Positions 43,045 to 53,442 of a stretch of DNA of 64,000 bases are shown piece by piece. The stretch is from positions 1,860,001 to 1,924,000 of the forward strand of contig NC_085888.1 in assembly GCF_035222375.1 (NCBI RefSeq), written 5' to 3'. The position numbers were made by a program, and so were the translations under genes. The DNA is from Podospora pseudocomata. Its lineage: Eukaryota > Ascomycota > Sordariomycetes > Sordariales > Podosporaceae. Below the pieces are notes generated by a model. The model was not told the origin of the DNA. It saw only the letters and a program-made list of their open reading frames with translations, and searched no databases. How positions within the stretch are numbered: position 1 is the first letter of the stretch; the number at the start of each line of letters is the position of its first letter.

Positions 43045-44871
43045 ATGGCATGGAACCACACCTCCACCGTGACGGCCTCGTCTCTACAGGTCCCCTTTTT
43101 AGGGAATCTCGTCGAGACTCTGTCCGTTACTGCTCTTGTCATTCTTTTTACGACCTATGCGATTCTATACTTTGCTCAGACGATTCCACTGTCAAAAAAT
43201 GAACCGCCCATCATCCCTTCAAGGATCCCATTTCTGGGCCATGTGCTTGGGATGCTGTTTCAGGGGGGCAGATATGTGAAGAATTTGGGGTGAGTGTGGT
43301 GTTTTCTAGGTTCTGAGGAAAACGACGAGACTGTGCTATTTTGGCATATGCCTCGCAAGATTGCCTAAAGCACTGAATAATAGTCCAGACACCCGGTGGT
43401 CTGTTCTGAGGACGGATCGCCTCTCAGCAGCCATCTTCCAACCCCCAGGTCCACCTACCGTTCTCCCCTTTTTGTACTTTCAACATCTCTGTCCTTACAA
43501 CCGTCTGATACATACTAACCCTTGCCGCTCCCTTCCAGCCTCCAAAACTCCCACCACCCAATCTTCACCCTCCCCATCCCCCTCTCCCGCATCTACATCA
43601 TCACCTCGCCCACCCTCGCCCTCCCCCTCCAACGCCTCCCCCCCTCCACCCTCTCCTTCACCCCCCTCATCCCGAACATAACCAAGCGAGTCCTCGGTCT
43701 AAACCCCCACACCGTCGACGTCATCAGCCAGGCTATGGACCCCCTCCCAGGACAGCACATAGGCTTCCTAGCCGACATGGCCGACCTGGTAAAATCAACC
43801 CTCGCCCCCGGAGAAGAAATGAGCGCTCTCCTCTCCAGAATGGAGCACGAACTCAAATCGCTACTGAATGCTTACGTCCCCCCCCCTCCCTCCCAACGGG
43901 AAATCGATCTCCTCGCTTGGACAAGGAACCTCGTCGCCCTGGCCACAGCCCGCAGCCTCTACGGCGCGTCAAACCCGCTGGAGGGATTAGAGGGGTCATT
44001 CTGGGAATTCGACCACGGCCTCGGCGGGCTACTGGTCGGCATCTGTCCCCAGGTGACGGCGAGGAAGGCCTACCGCGGAAGGGAGAAACTGGTGCAGTCT
44101 TTTGCGGCCTGGCTCCGAAACGGAAAGCACAAAGAGGCAGACGTGGCACCCATCATCGCCAACCGGGTAGCCATGGCCGCGAAACACGGGTGGGAGCTAC
44201 AAGAGATAGCCAGGTCCGAAGTGAGCTTCCTATTCGCCGGGATCGTCAACACCGCCACGACGAGCTTCTGGGGTGTACTGCAGACGTTCAACGACCCAAA
44301 ACTCCTGGGGGGGTTAAGGGCAGAGTTGGCTGTTGATCCCAACAGCGAGACGATCGAGGCAAGGTTGAAGGATGCCAAGCTGCTCTTGGAGGCGGTGGTG
44401 AACGAGTGTTTGAGGCTTGGGAGCGACACTTACTCCACGAGGGTGGTGGTCCCAAAGGAGGGGGTCGAGGTTGAAGTCAAAGGAAAAGAGTACTGGTTTC
44501 AGGGGGGCGCGGTGGTGCAGATTTCGGGGGGGACGATACATGCCTCCAAGGAAAACTGGGGGGAGGACGCGAGGGAATTCAAACCGGAGAGGTTCTTGAA
44601 GGGGGTCAGCTTCAAGAACTTTAGGGCTTTTGGTGGGGGGCAGACGCTCTGTCCGGGGAGGAATTTTGCCCTTGCTGTTGTCAGGTTGTTGATTGCCATG
44701 GTGGTGACCAAGTTTGATATCGAGGTTGTAGGCGGGAAGATCCCGGAGAAGGAGGACGGGGTGCTGCCGGTGCATATCCTGGAGCCCAAGGAGAGGGTGA
44801 TAGTCAAGGTAAGCGTGAGGGATAAGAGAGAGTTTGGGGATTTTGGAGCAACAGACAAGACGAGTAGGTGA
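43045..44871 (+). CDS. Cytochrome P450, CYP7/CYP8-like architecture
   Basis: Two exons, 43045-43289 and 43539-44871; the 249-nt intron has a GTGAGT donor, a CATACTAACC branch and a CCAG acceptor; 525 residues. P450s are haem monooxygenases. An N-terminal hydrophobic anchor (VTALVILFTTYAILYF, ~residues 28-44) is followed by the proline-rich hinge and GHVLGMLFQGG. The K-helix ExxR is NECLRLGS, the PERF-like motif is FKPERFL, and the haem-binding loop is FGGGQTLCPGR with the cysteine at about residue 453. The CPGR loop with three glycines is typical of the CYP7/CYP8-related group, which in fungi includes many sterol- or fatty-acid-like oxidases; no substrate can be assigned. An I-helix is visible around FLFAGIVNTATTSFW with Asn-Thr in place of the usual acidic-Thr pair. 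It is convergent with the cyclodeaminase-family gene, 201 bp apart. Confidence 0.9.
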
Positions 44872-45072
44872 TGGGTATACCGCCACGCTGTGGACAGAAA
44901 AGAGAGCCCTTGCTAACCAGACAATGTGTCATGCATGTACCTCTCAAGTAACATACAAATTCACTCCACCCCCCACAGCAAACCCATGTTCTGTTTCCCC
45001 CAACCAATCTATTCCTTCCTGAAAGCGATGAGATGTCTAAAACCGCAGCGAACCAGGCCTCAAAAAGCCCCC

Positions 45073-46477
45073 CTAGAACCCCTCGATCCGACTCCCCACG
45101 CCCTTCTCCCCAGCAAACCTCACAATCTCCATCCCCACACTCAAATCCATCAGCCCCAAGCCCACACTCTTGTAAATGACATTCCCTTCCGCAAGCCACT
45201 TAGACAGTTTCCAGTGATCCTTATCCTGCTCCTCGCCCTTCTCCCCAACCTCTTGTTTGTTATTCTCCTTCTCATCCCTGTGATGCCGATGGTGACGGTG
45301 CTCGTGATAATCATTAAGCATCACCAGCTCGCCCAACCTATTTCCACATTAGCAGTGCTCCAACGATCACAAACAAAAAAACAAACATACTCAACCAACA
45401 TCTCGGGCCTACACCCCGCCCGAATCAACTCCCCCGCCTCCTTCAACGCCCCATCCAACGTATCAACAACCACAACCCCCCCCTCCTCGGCATGCTTATG
45501 CCAATGCCAGTGATGCTTCCCCCCCACCCCGTGATGATGCCTCTTCAACGCCTGCTGTATCACCTCCTGCGGAATCTCCTGCATATCCGGCTTATAACTC
45601 CCAATAGCCACAATCAACCTCCCCTTCTGCCTCCCCTCATGACTGGTCAGAATCCCCCCATCCCACAGCGGTTTCGTGCTCGGAGTACAACAGATAATCA
45701 CATCTGACTCCAGCAATTGCTCCTTCAGCAACCTCTCATACTCATTATGCGCCGGCGTCAAAACCGAAAACTGGGTGTTTTCCCAGCCTTCCTTCTCCCT
45801 GTTTGGACATGTCAAAAACGACTTGAGGAGGGAGGACACCGGTGGCGAGAACGACCGGGACAAAATGTTGACCTGGTGGATATGCTGCCCCAGCAAAAGC
45901 AAAGAGAGCCGGATATGCCAGTACGCCTGAGCACCAGTCCCAAAAACGGTAATGGTTTTCAAATGGGACGAGGGGTCTCGCTTCGAGATGAGCAGCAGGG
46001 AAGCCAACGCGGTGCGAAAGGCCGTCAGAGTAGAGGCGTGGAGGAATCCAAGGGGCGTGCCGTGAGGTGAGAACAACGTTATCGCGCCGGTGGGTTTGAT
46101 GTTTTCCTTTGGGCGTGCGTCTTCATCCCCTTCGGCAGAAGGGGAGGTCAGCGTGACGACTGCATCGCATTAGCATAAACCCCCTGACAATTAGAACCAG
46201 GGGCTGGAATACCTTTCATCCCCGTCCCGACAGAGCTAGAACTCGGCATGAACAACGTCGTGGCCCCGGTGGCCTTGCTGTTTATCGACGTCCTCTCCGG
46301 CTGGTGGATCTCCGGGGCGGCGGTGACGGCAGCATTTTCTTTAGAGGGGACAGTCGTGGCGGTTGAATACTCGTGCAACGCCCCTCTCAAAACCCCCATA
46401 AACCTCTGGAGCTCTTCCTTGGTCAAGTTGGAGACCAGCCCCGAGATCTGGTCGTCGGTTAACACGGTGAGAGTCAT
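45073..46477 (-). CDS. Ornithine cyclodeaminase / mu-crystallin family protein with His-rich inserts
   Basis: Three exons: 46477-46213, 46159-45391 and 45337-45073; 432 residues. Donors are GTATTC and GTATGT, acceptors GCAG and ATAG; the first intron has a TGCTAATGC branch. The family covers NAD(P)-dependent ornithine cyclodeaminase, alanine dehydrogenase, ketimine reductase and related enzymes. Recognised are MTLTVLTDDQI at the start, the substrate loop TGAITLFSPHGTPLGFLHAS, and the Rossmann motif VFGTGAQAYWH. DVIICCTPSTKPLW and IVAIGSYKPDMQE follow, then a split LVELGELV. Two His-rich insertions (HHWHWHKH and HEHRHHRHHRD), the second followed by a Lys/Glu-rich stretch, replace surface loops in the C-terminal third. 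A (TC)n tract lies immediately upstream of the start codon. The precise reaction is unknown. Confidence 0.87.
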
Positions 46478-47412
46478 TTCTCTCTCTCTCTCTCTCTCGG
46501 TGTCTGTCGATCAACTGCTATTCTTGGAAACTCAAACCCAACTATTCTGAAACCCCGAAGCACCCGGCGTCGGTGTGTCCGGAACAAAAGTCTTGCTCGG
46601 GAGAAAAGGCTGCAAGTGAACTTGGTCGGTGGAGGGATAGAGCCGGCTCGACCAGGTACAAGTGGAGGTCTTGGCGCCCTTTGACAGAAAGCTTGGCTCT
46701 GGCTTCGTTCAATGAAGTTCTCGTAGAGGAGTGGAATTTCTCGATGAATTGTGGTTGAATTTGAGTGTTTTGGCGCAGTATCAGAGCCGATTGGGCAAGT
46801 GATGATGATGATGATGACGATGATATCAAAGCAAAAAGAAAAACCCCAACTGCATAAATGCAATACCACCATCCTCCCGTGCCTTCGTCCTGATGTCAAC
46901 CACACACAATCTCCACTTCTTCCCGTTCCCGCTTTCCCCACAAGTTGTTTCCGACGTCACCTCCTTGAAAGAAGCTGCTCGTCATCTTCAGTTGGGAAAC
47001 TAGCAATAATCAGACGGCAGAAGCGGGTGCTACAAGCTCAGGCTCGGGCTCGGGCTCGGGCATGTCAGGGCGTTATTCTGCAAGGGGCATCAGTTATTAG
47101 CAGCCAGATCGACTTGAAGTTGGTCCCAAGCAGTCAAATCAACAGCAAATTCAAGAGCTCGACGCAAGACGCATGATACCTATCCCATCAACGGATACCA
47201 AAAACCATAAAAGCAGCTAAACTGACAAAAAGCAATGCATATAACAATATCAAATGAAGCTACCGTCCTAGCAATGCAGTCCATCCCATCCTAGTGCCAG
47301 CTCCTTTTCAACTCCCAATACCAATGAACCAAATAAACAAAAAAAACCAAACATCGCCATGAACGACGCCCCCAGAGACCTAAAAGCAAACTAAACACCA
47401 CCAAACACCTCC
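46478..47412. other. Spacer: cyclodeaminase-family promoter and carbonic anhydrase 3' flank
   Basis: 935 bp. It has a (TC)n run at about 46480-46498 in the cyclodeaminase leader and a GGCTCG hexamer array near 47040-47062. No coding region. Confidence 0.5.
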
Positions 47413-48238
47413 TCATTTAACACTCATCTCCCCCCTCCCCCCCCTAAAAACAATCTGCGCATGCCTACCCCTGACCACATCCTCCTGCCCATCCAACCCC
47501 ATTCCCCCCCTCCCCTTCGTCCCCAACCCCAAATCCCTAATCCTCCCACACCCAATCTCAAACAAACACCCATGCACCTGCAACCCCCGCTCCTCGATCG
47601 CCTCCCTCACCGTCACATTCGCCATCAAGACATTGACCCCCGCCTCAACATTCAACTCCGCAATCTTGGTCCCCCTAGCCCTCTCATCCTTCATCGCATC
47701 CAGCACCTCCTTATTAGCATACCTCACCGCCCTCAACGGCGCAAGCCACGTATCCAGCACCCCCCCAACCCTGGAGTCGCTCAGGGCAGCAGCGGCACCG
47801 CCGCAGGAAGTGTGCCCGCATAAAACGACATGCTTGACCTTGAGGTGGGCAACCGCGTATTCGATCACGGCCGAGGTGTTGATGTCGGTTGGGGCGATGA
47901 TGTTGGCTATGTTGCGGTGGACGAAGACGTCGCCGGGTTGGAGGCCTAGGATTGTGGTTTCCGGGCAGCGGGAGTCGGAGCAGCCTAGCCAGACTGGTGG
48001 GAGTCTGTTAGCTTGGGGACTGTTTGAGAGAGGGGGAAATGGCTTACGGATCTGGGGTGTTTGCCCGTCTGCGAGCTTGGGGAAGAAGTGGGGGTTTTGG
48101 TGGGATTTGTACCCGGCCCAGGCGTTGTTGGAGCTGAGGGCGTAGAGGAAGTGGTCGTCTGGGTGGAGGGGCATGTTAGTTGGTTGCTTTTCAAGGATAT
48201 GAAAAGGGAATATCGACGAGGTTTCACTTACCCTCCAT
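47413..48238 (-). CDS. Beta-class carbonic anhydrase
   Basis: Proposed three exons: 48238-48232 (7 nt, ATGGAGG), 48158-48048 and 47993-47413; 232 residues. It interconverts CO2 and bicarbonate. Zinc ligands are visible: the Cys and Asp of WLGCSDSR (rebuilt across the second intron) and the His and Cys of VLCGHTSCGGAAAA. GDVFVHRNIAN and SAVIEYAVAHLKV are also family-typical. The first exon is chosen because ATGGAG-G followed by GTAAGT, a CTAAC branch and CCCAG joins in frame to give MEDDHFLYALSSNNAWAGYK. This matches the short N-termini of fungal homologues. A start at 48174 (MPLHPDDHF) inside the first intron is the alternative. No mitochondrial presequence is obvious, suggesting a cytosolic enzyme. 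The C-terminal ~30 residues are Gly/Arg-rich. Confidence 0.9.
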
Positions 48239-50037
48239 CGTTTTATTCGTTGAAGATATATGTAAGTGATGTAAGTAAGTCGGTGGTGTACGAAGTAAGG
48301 TAGGTAGCTCCTGCTGTGCTACTGCTCAGAGAAAGAGACCGGAGAAAACAAGTCGAAACCTAAAAATCAGGAAGGATGGTTCCCAGAATATAAAACAAGA
48401 GTCCAGTTGGCAGCGCGCGATTTTTGTCGTGTAAGTCGGGTCGTCCGGGGATTGTGGTCAGGTACACAAAGTGTATGTTGGGGGGGTGGGCTGAGAGTGA
48501 AAGGTCCAAGTCAGGGAAGTCAGGTTCAAGTCAGACGATGGAATGAGGGGGGGAGGGGAGGGAAAGCAAAGGCCTTCCCACCCGGTATTTTTATATGTAG
48601 CCAACCGTCAAGTATAACCTTACCACTTCCCCCCTCTCCGTCGAATCAGTCCCCCTGCCCCCTAACTCGGATTAGCCTCCCTCTCTTCGTCGGGATGGAC
48701 CGAACTCAGATCCCCCTTCCCCCTCTCCCCCTCCCCAAAAGTCCGTGTGATCGTGTCGCCAGCTTTAGCAGCCGCACCCGCAACTCGAGGTCACAGCTCG
48801 CCTGCCTTTTTCCCCCTGGCTCGGTTCATCCTAACCTTGCAAAAGGAAAGGGGGAGGGGAGGATTTTCCAAGCAAAGTAATACCCCCAGCTTTCAACCGC
48901 ATCTGGCGCCAGCTCCCTCCTGCTGACCTTGTTCCCCCCAGTAAAACCATCCTTCCCAGTGTGTCATCGCTCCCTTTCAGCTCCCCCTCCTTCTCTCCGC
49001 CAGCGTAGCTCCATCCCACGTTCACCAATAAACCAGCCTTGTAGGTAACCGACCGATCCGGGGATAGAGGATACGCCGCACAGACCAAAAAATGGTTGAG
49101 TGCAACCATCCCATGGCCAGACAAGCCTCACTCCGCCATCCCGCGGGGGTTGCAAACAAGTCCCGAGCAGTTCGAACAGACCCCCTCTTGGCACTGTCAA
49201 GCTTAACCTCCTCCCCTCCAAATCTGAAATCGAACATGAAACTCTGCCATGTCCTCCATCATGGGCAAAGCACAACAACAGCATCTCCTTCTTTATCGCC
49301 AATTCCCCCTCCCCCGCAAAGTTGAAACATGAAGCTGCAGTCAAAGAGTCTTAAGCTATCCATTCCCCAGCCACCAGCTCCGTCATCACTCCAAGCATTT
49401 CCAAGCTTCCGGGAACAGGACGGGGTAAACTTTGACAGTTTTAGTCGAGGTCTAGAGATATCTACAGCAACTGATTGGACACAACGCGCTGAAACTCTAT
49501 CCCTATTAACTGTTGGCCGAAGCACAATAAGAAAGGCTGGCTGAACCTGCCGTGCAGCCGGACATGTCACGGCAAAAAACAGAATGACGGACGCGGTGAG
49601 ACACGGAGTTCATCCCGCGGGGGTCAGTTCCATGGAATACTTCTTCCCGGGTCTGTCGATCCTTCACTGGTGTTGCATAACATACACAGCTATCACGGCC
49701 AAGTCTTCGAAACACCAAACACTGAGCCAATCCTGCCGCCGAGAGCAGTCGCAGCCGGGACGTTACTAGTACCCAACTCTGTGATCCCCCACATCTGCGG
49801 CACCAGGAGCTCATTCACCCCCCTTCACCACCAAGGACCCAGCACAGTGAACAGTGTTTAGAAGACTTTCGCATTAAGGGGGGTATCAAGCAATCCATTC
49901 GTGTCCCATCCGAAGAAACAATTCATTATCCGCATCTTGGCGGAAGCAAGGCTGTTTATTTCACCCTGATCTGGTTTTTGGTAGTCCCGTACGCCATTCG
50001 TAAGTGCAACAACGCCCAATCGACCTTTTATGCTTCC
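48239..50037. other. 1.8-kb spacer upstream of carbonic anhydrase
   Basis: No coding region is supported; open frames of 60-157 codons overlap each other on both strands. The left side is the carbonic anhydrase promoter, with pyrimidine-rich stretches near 48620-48740. The right side is the eL8 3' flank. Confidence 0.5.
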
Positions 50038-51191
50038 TTAAACCTTGATGGCGTTGGCAAGAGCCTTCTCGCGCTTGGCGATACGTTGCTGGGCCTTGTA
50101 ACCCATGATGCCACCACCCCACTTCTTGCGGGCATCCTCGTTCTTCTCGAGGTAACCCTCCTTGATGGCGGAGACGAGCTTGGAGAACTCGTTCTTGTCC
50201 TCGGAGCGGACCTCGGTAAGGGCGAGGACGGCAGCGGTCTAAATAGCAGTCAGAAAAGAGTTTGGTGAAAAAAAAAACAAAAAAAACATACCTTCTTGTG
50301 GACGACAGTGCCGAGTCTGGCCTTGCCCTTGATGATGGCATAGGGGACACCCATCTTGCGGCAGAGGGCGGGGAGGAAGATGACGAGCTCAATAGGGTCG
50401 ACATCGTTGGGGATGAGGACAAGAGAAGCCTTCTTGTTCTCAATGAGGCCGACGACGTGGTTGAGACCGTACTTGACGGCGTAGGGCTTCTTGGAGACGT
50501 CCTCCTTCTTCTTGCCCTCCTTGATGGCGGTGGCCTCCTTGAGGAGACGCTCCTTCTTCTCGACCTTGGTCTCAGGGCGGTACTTGTTGAGGAGCTTGAA
50601 AGCCTGGGCAGCGGTGTTCTTGTCGAGAACCTGCTGGAACTGGGCGATCGCAGGGGGGACCTTCAGGCGGAGGTTGAGGATCTTCTTCTGGCGCTGGAGA
50701 CGGATGTACTCGGGCCACTTGACCATGCGCGAGAGGTTGCGCTTGGGCTGGATGTCCTGGCCGATACCGAAGTTGCGAGAACGCTTCTCAAGGAGAGGGT
50801 TCTAACTGCGTGTCAGCGCGTTCAACAGGTTGTGATCGATTAAGACGGGACTAACCTTGGGGGCCTTCTTGCCAGCCTTTCCCTGGGGGAAGGGGGCGGG
50901 GGCGGTTCTCTTTCCAGACTTGGGAGGCTATCATTGAGAAGAAGACATCAGCTAATGTTCGACATTGACTGGTGGTCTTCTAGAACTCTAAAGAGCGGAC
51001 GGGCGAGAGGCGTTCCCAGCCAAACACCACGATCCAGCTCAAGCCATATCATCACCTGCGGTCTTGCGACCAACAGGCGGAAATATCCATGCGACTCGAT
51101 AAATCGAGCGCAGAATTGATAGCAGTAGCAGGTGAGCATCCGAAGATGGCACCGCCATGCCTATATCTCAACCAGCAAATATGCTTACCAT
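50038..51191 (-). CDS. RPL8: Large-subunit ribosomal protein eL8 (L7a/L8)
   Basis: Four exons: 51191-51189 (the ATG alone), 50927-50856, 50801-50292 and 50238-50038; 261 residues. Donors GTAAGC, GTTAGT and GTATGT; acceptors ATAG, TTAG and TTAG. The joined protein begins [18 protein letters not shown], continues [32 protein letters not shown] in two blocks and has the L7Ae-type RNA-binding core ([29 protein letters not shown]-like). It ends with [20 protein letters not shown]. It is a structural protein of the 60S subunit. Codon use is strongly biased (CTC, AAG, GTC), as expected for a highly expressed gene. The 261-nt first intron immediately after the ATG is a common arrangement in fungal ribosomal protein genes. 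Quoted motifs are family-level; positions are from hand splicing. Confidence 0.95.
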
Positions 51192-51591
51192 TTTGTCGTT
51201 GGGCGTTGGCTCAGTACCGGGAGCTTGTCGATGAGAAGAAGTCTGGAGAAAAGAAATTTTGGCGGAGCTTGCAATAGAAAAAGAGGATTGTGGATTGATG
51301 AAAAAAAGCTCGGGCCACCAGTAGGGTTCAGTGGGGCAGATTGCTGAGAGCCAGTGCGCCAACCAAGTGTGGGGCAGCCGGTGGAAGATCTAGGCTCACC
51401 CCACCCGTAGACTGACCTTGGCATCAAGTTCGGGCCTTTGACTCAAGGTTGGAGTGAGAACTGGTAGTATGAGTTTGATACCCCAAGTTCGACCATTCAC
51501 ATATTCAGTTCTTGAAGGACTAGTCACTCAATACTAGAGCACAACACTTTAGGAACCCTTCCAGTTCAACAGAAACCAGACAAAGCCCAGC
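51192..51591. promoter_or_regulatory. Bidirectional promoter region of RPL8 and NCS6
   Basis: 400 bp between divergent start codons. On the RPL8 strand an AACCCTAC element lies near 51322-51329; it resembles the telobox/HomolE motif found in fungal ribosomal protein promoters. Assignment is by similarity only. Confidence 0.4.
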
Positions 51592-52803
51592 ATGGCGCCA
51601 TCACTATGTGCCATCTGCAAGATCGAAAGGGCATACATCAAGCGACCCAAGAACCATGCAAAGCTCTGCCGAGAGTGCTTCATCAGAGTCTTCGAGGACG
51701 AAATCCACCACACCATCACATCATCCAAATTATTCTACCCCGGAGAGAAAGTTGCCATTGGAGCCTCCGGTGGCAAGGATTCGACAGTTTTGGCCTCCGT
51801 TCTCAAGACACTCAACGAACGACATGGATACGGACTAGATCTTGTCTTACTGAGCATAGACGAGGGCATCACCGGCTACCGAGATGACTCCCTCCAAACA
51901 GTCAAGAACAATGCCGTCCAATACGGCATGCCCCTGACAATAGTCGGATACAAAGAGCTATACGACTGGACCATGGACGAGGTCGTCCAGACCATCGGCA
52001 AAAAGGGGAACTGCACCTACTGCGGTGTCTTTCGACGGCAGGCTCTCGACAGGGGCGCAAAGATGTTAGGGATCAAGCATGTTGTCACCGGGCACAATGC
52101 AGACGATGTGGCCGAGACGGTCATGATGAACCTGCTGCGCGCGGACCTGTCGCGTCTCTCGCGAAGCACCAGTATTGTGACAGGAGACAACAGGTCTGAG
52201 GTGAAGAGAAGCAAGCCACTCAAGTACGCATACGAGAAGGAGATTGTGCTGTATGCCTTCCACAAGAAGCTCGAGTACTTCAGTACCGAGTGTATCTACA
52301 GTCCCGAGGCCTTCCGTGGAAGCGCCCGGGGTCTCATCAAGCAGCTGGAAAAAGTACGACCAAGCGCTATCCTGGATATTGTACGAAGTGGAGAGGACAT
52401 GGCAAGATTGGTGCCCGGAGAGTCACCATCATCTTGCGGGTGCAAAGGACAGAAAGCGCAAGCACCTGTGGCCGCTGCTGTGGAAGAGGGCATAGGTGGT
52501 TGCGGGTCAACGAACGGCCGCACTCCAGGAGGTGAAATGGCCGCCTTGGATAAGCAGATCAGGGAGAACGAAGAGTACGCAGAGCTAGAGGTCGACGTCA
52601 CAAAGAAAATACCTAAGCCAAAGCAAGGAGAGAAGGAGACACAAAGGGAACTACCCATCAGAACTGCCAGTGCTCCATCAAAGGGAGGACGACAGGTTCT
52701 AGGACAGTGCAAGCGCTGCGGGTACATGTCAAGCCAGGAGATATGTCAAGCATGCACGCTCCTGGAGGGGCTGAACAAGAACCGGCCCCAGATACAGATT
52801 TAA
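51592..52803 (+). CDS. NCS6: Cytoplasmic tRNA 2-thiolation protein Ncs6/Ctu1
   Basis: Single exon, 403 residues. Ncs6/Ctu1, with Ncs2/Ctu2, thiolates wobble U34 of tRNA-Lys, -Glu and -Gln using sulfur relayed through Urm1. The protein starts with the zinc-binding [17 protein letters not shown]...CRECF module, then the PP-loop [25 protein letters not shown], the conserved [14 protein letters not shown] with the catalytic cysteine pair, and [17 protein letters not shown]. The C-terminal zinc element [16 protein letters not shown] is complete. An additional ~90-residue linker, rich in charged residues and containing CGCKG, separates the core from the C-terminal module. It is divergent from RPL8 and convergent with the complex I subunit gene, whose stop codon is only 123 bp away. 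Confidence 0.97.
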   Translation: MAPSLCAICKIERAYIKRPKNHAKLCRECFIRVFEDEIHHTITSSKLFYPGEKVAIGASGGKDSTVLASVLKTLNERHGYGLDLVLLSIDEGITGYRDDSLQTVKNNAVQYGMPLTIVGYKELYDWTMDEVVQTIGKKGNCTYCGVFRRQALDRGAKMLGIKHVVTGHNADDVAETVMMNLLRADLSRLSRSTSIVTGDNRSEVKRSKPLKYAYEKEIVLYAFHKKLEYFSTECIYSPEAFRGSARGLIKQLEKVRPSAILDIVRSGEDMARLVPGESPSSCGCKGQKAQAPVAAAVEEGIGGCGSTNGRTPGGEMAALDKQIRENEEYAELEVDVTKKIPKPKQGEKETQRELPIRTASAPSKGGRQVLGQCKRCGYMSSQEICQACTLLEGLNKNRPQIQI

Positions 52804-52926
52804 CATTTTGTACACCACCATGGTGTCGAAGAGGATCATGAGAATGAGGTCGTTCGCGGTCTATCATATGTGCGCCCTCTTCTTTCGACACCAGTGCCTT
52901 CTTTACGCCGCCTCCATCCGTGTTGA

Positions 52927-53442
52927 TTAGGAGAAGCGTTTCTCGCCCTAGAAACTGTAAGCTTTTTGCGAGAAAGATGATTGTTGAGGAAGCACGTACT
53001 CTCCAAGGCTGATTGACTTCGAAGCCTGGCGGGGCTATGGCATTGTCTGTTTGCCCTCGCAAGACTCCTGTAAGTCGTCTGTCGCGGTCCATCACTGCGT
53101 TCGTATATCGTTAGTATAGGTTCAAGAGCGGGACCTCTTTGTAGAGAAATATTGCTTCATACTTTGCTGTTGTTAAGAGAAACATGTTAGCTCGAGAACC
53201 AAAATCCAGCTAAACAAGGCGAACATACCCTGTCCCAGGTATCAAGGGACCATCTGTGCTTCTTTCCGCCACCGGCGTAGTGTCTGATTCCGCTCAGCCC
53301 AGCACCAGTCACGCCAAACATCTGTCCCCCCGCCCATCAGCATCTATGATCCTTCCTCATGTTTGGTGGACGCATGAATTCGAGGAGCTCTTACGGCAGT
53401 GATGATGACATAGGGAATGAGAGTCTCGAAGGGAACGGGCAT
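52927..53442 (-). CDS. Complex I 9.5-kDa subunit (NDUFA1/MWFE type), five exons with a 4-nt micro-exon
   Basis: Five exons: 53442-53395, 53321-53229, 53166-53163 (CAAA), 53094-53000 and 52947-52927; 86 residues. The protein reads MPVPFETLIPYVIITA, MFGVTGAGLSGIRHYAGGG, KKHRWSLDTWDR, Q-MMDRDRRLTGVLRGQTDN, APPGFEVNQPWR, GEKRFS. It matches the 9.5-kDa NADH:ubiquinone oxidoreductase subunit of filamentous fungi, a single-pass inner-membrane accessory subunit needed for complex I assembly. The first ~30 residues form the membrane helix. Introns are 73, 62, 68 and 52 nt, all GT-AG, with branch-like GCTAAC and TACTAAC in introns 2 and 3. Without the micro-exon the frame would hit a stop immediately, and with it the conserved DRQMMDRDRRL is restored. 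Too short and too split to be found by open-frame length. Confidence 0.9.

Noticed and set aside
50942-51065. Possible C/D-box snoRNA in eL8 intron 1 (GTGATGA box, CTGA box, AAGAC/GTCTT closing stem)
   Set aside because: The D box lies only about 20 nt from the acceptor and overlaps the likely branch site, and the C box is five bases from the stem; no guide complementarity could be tested.
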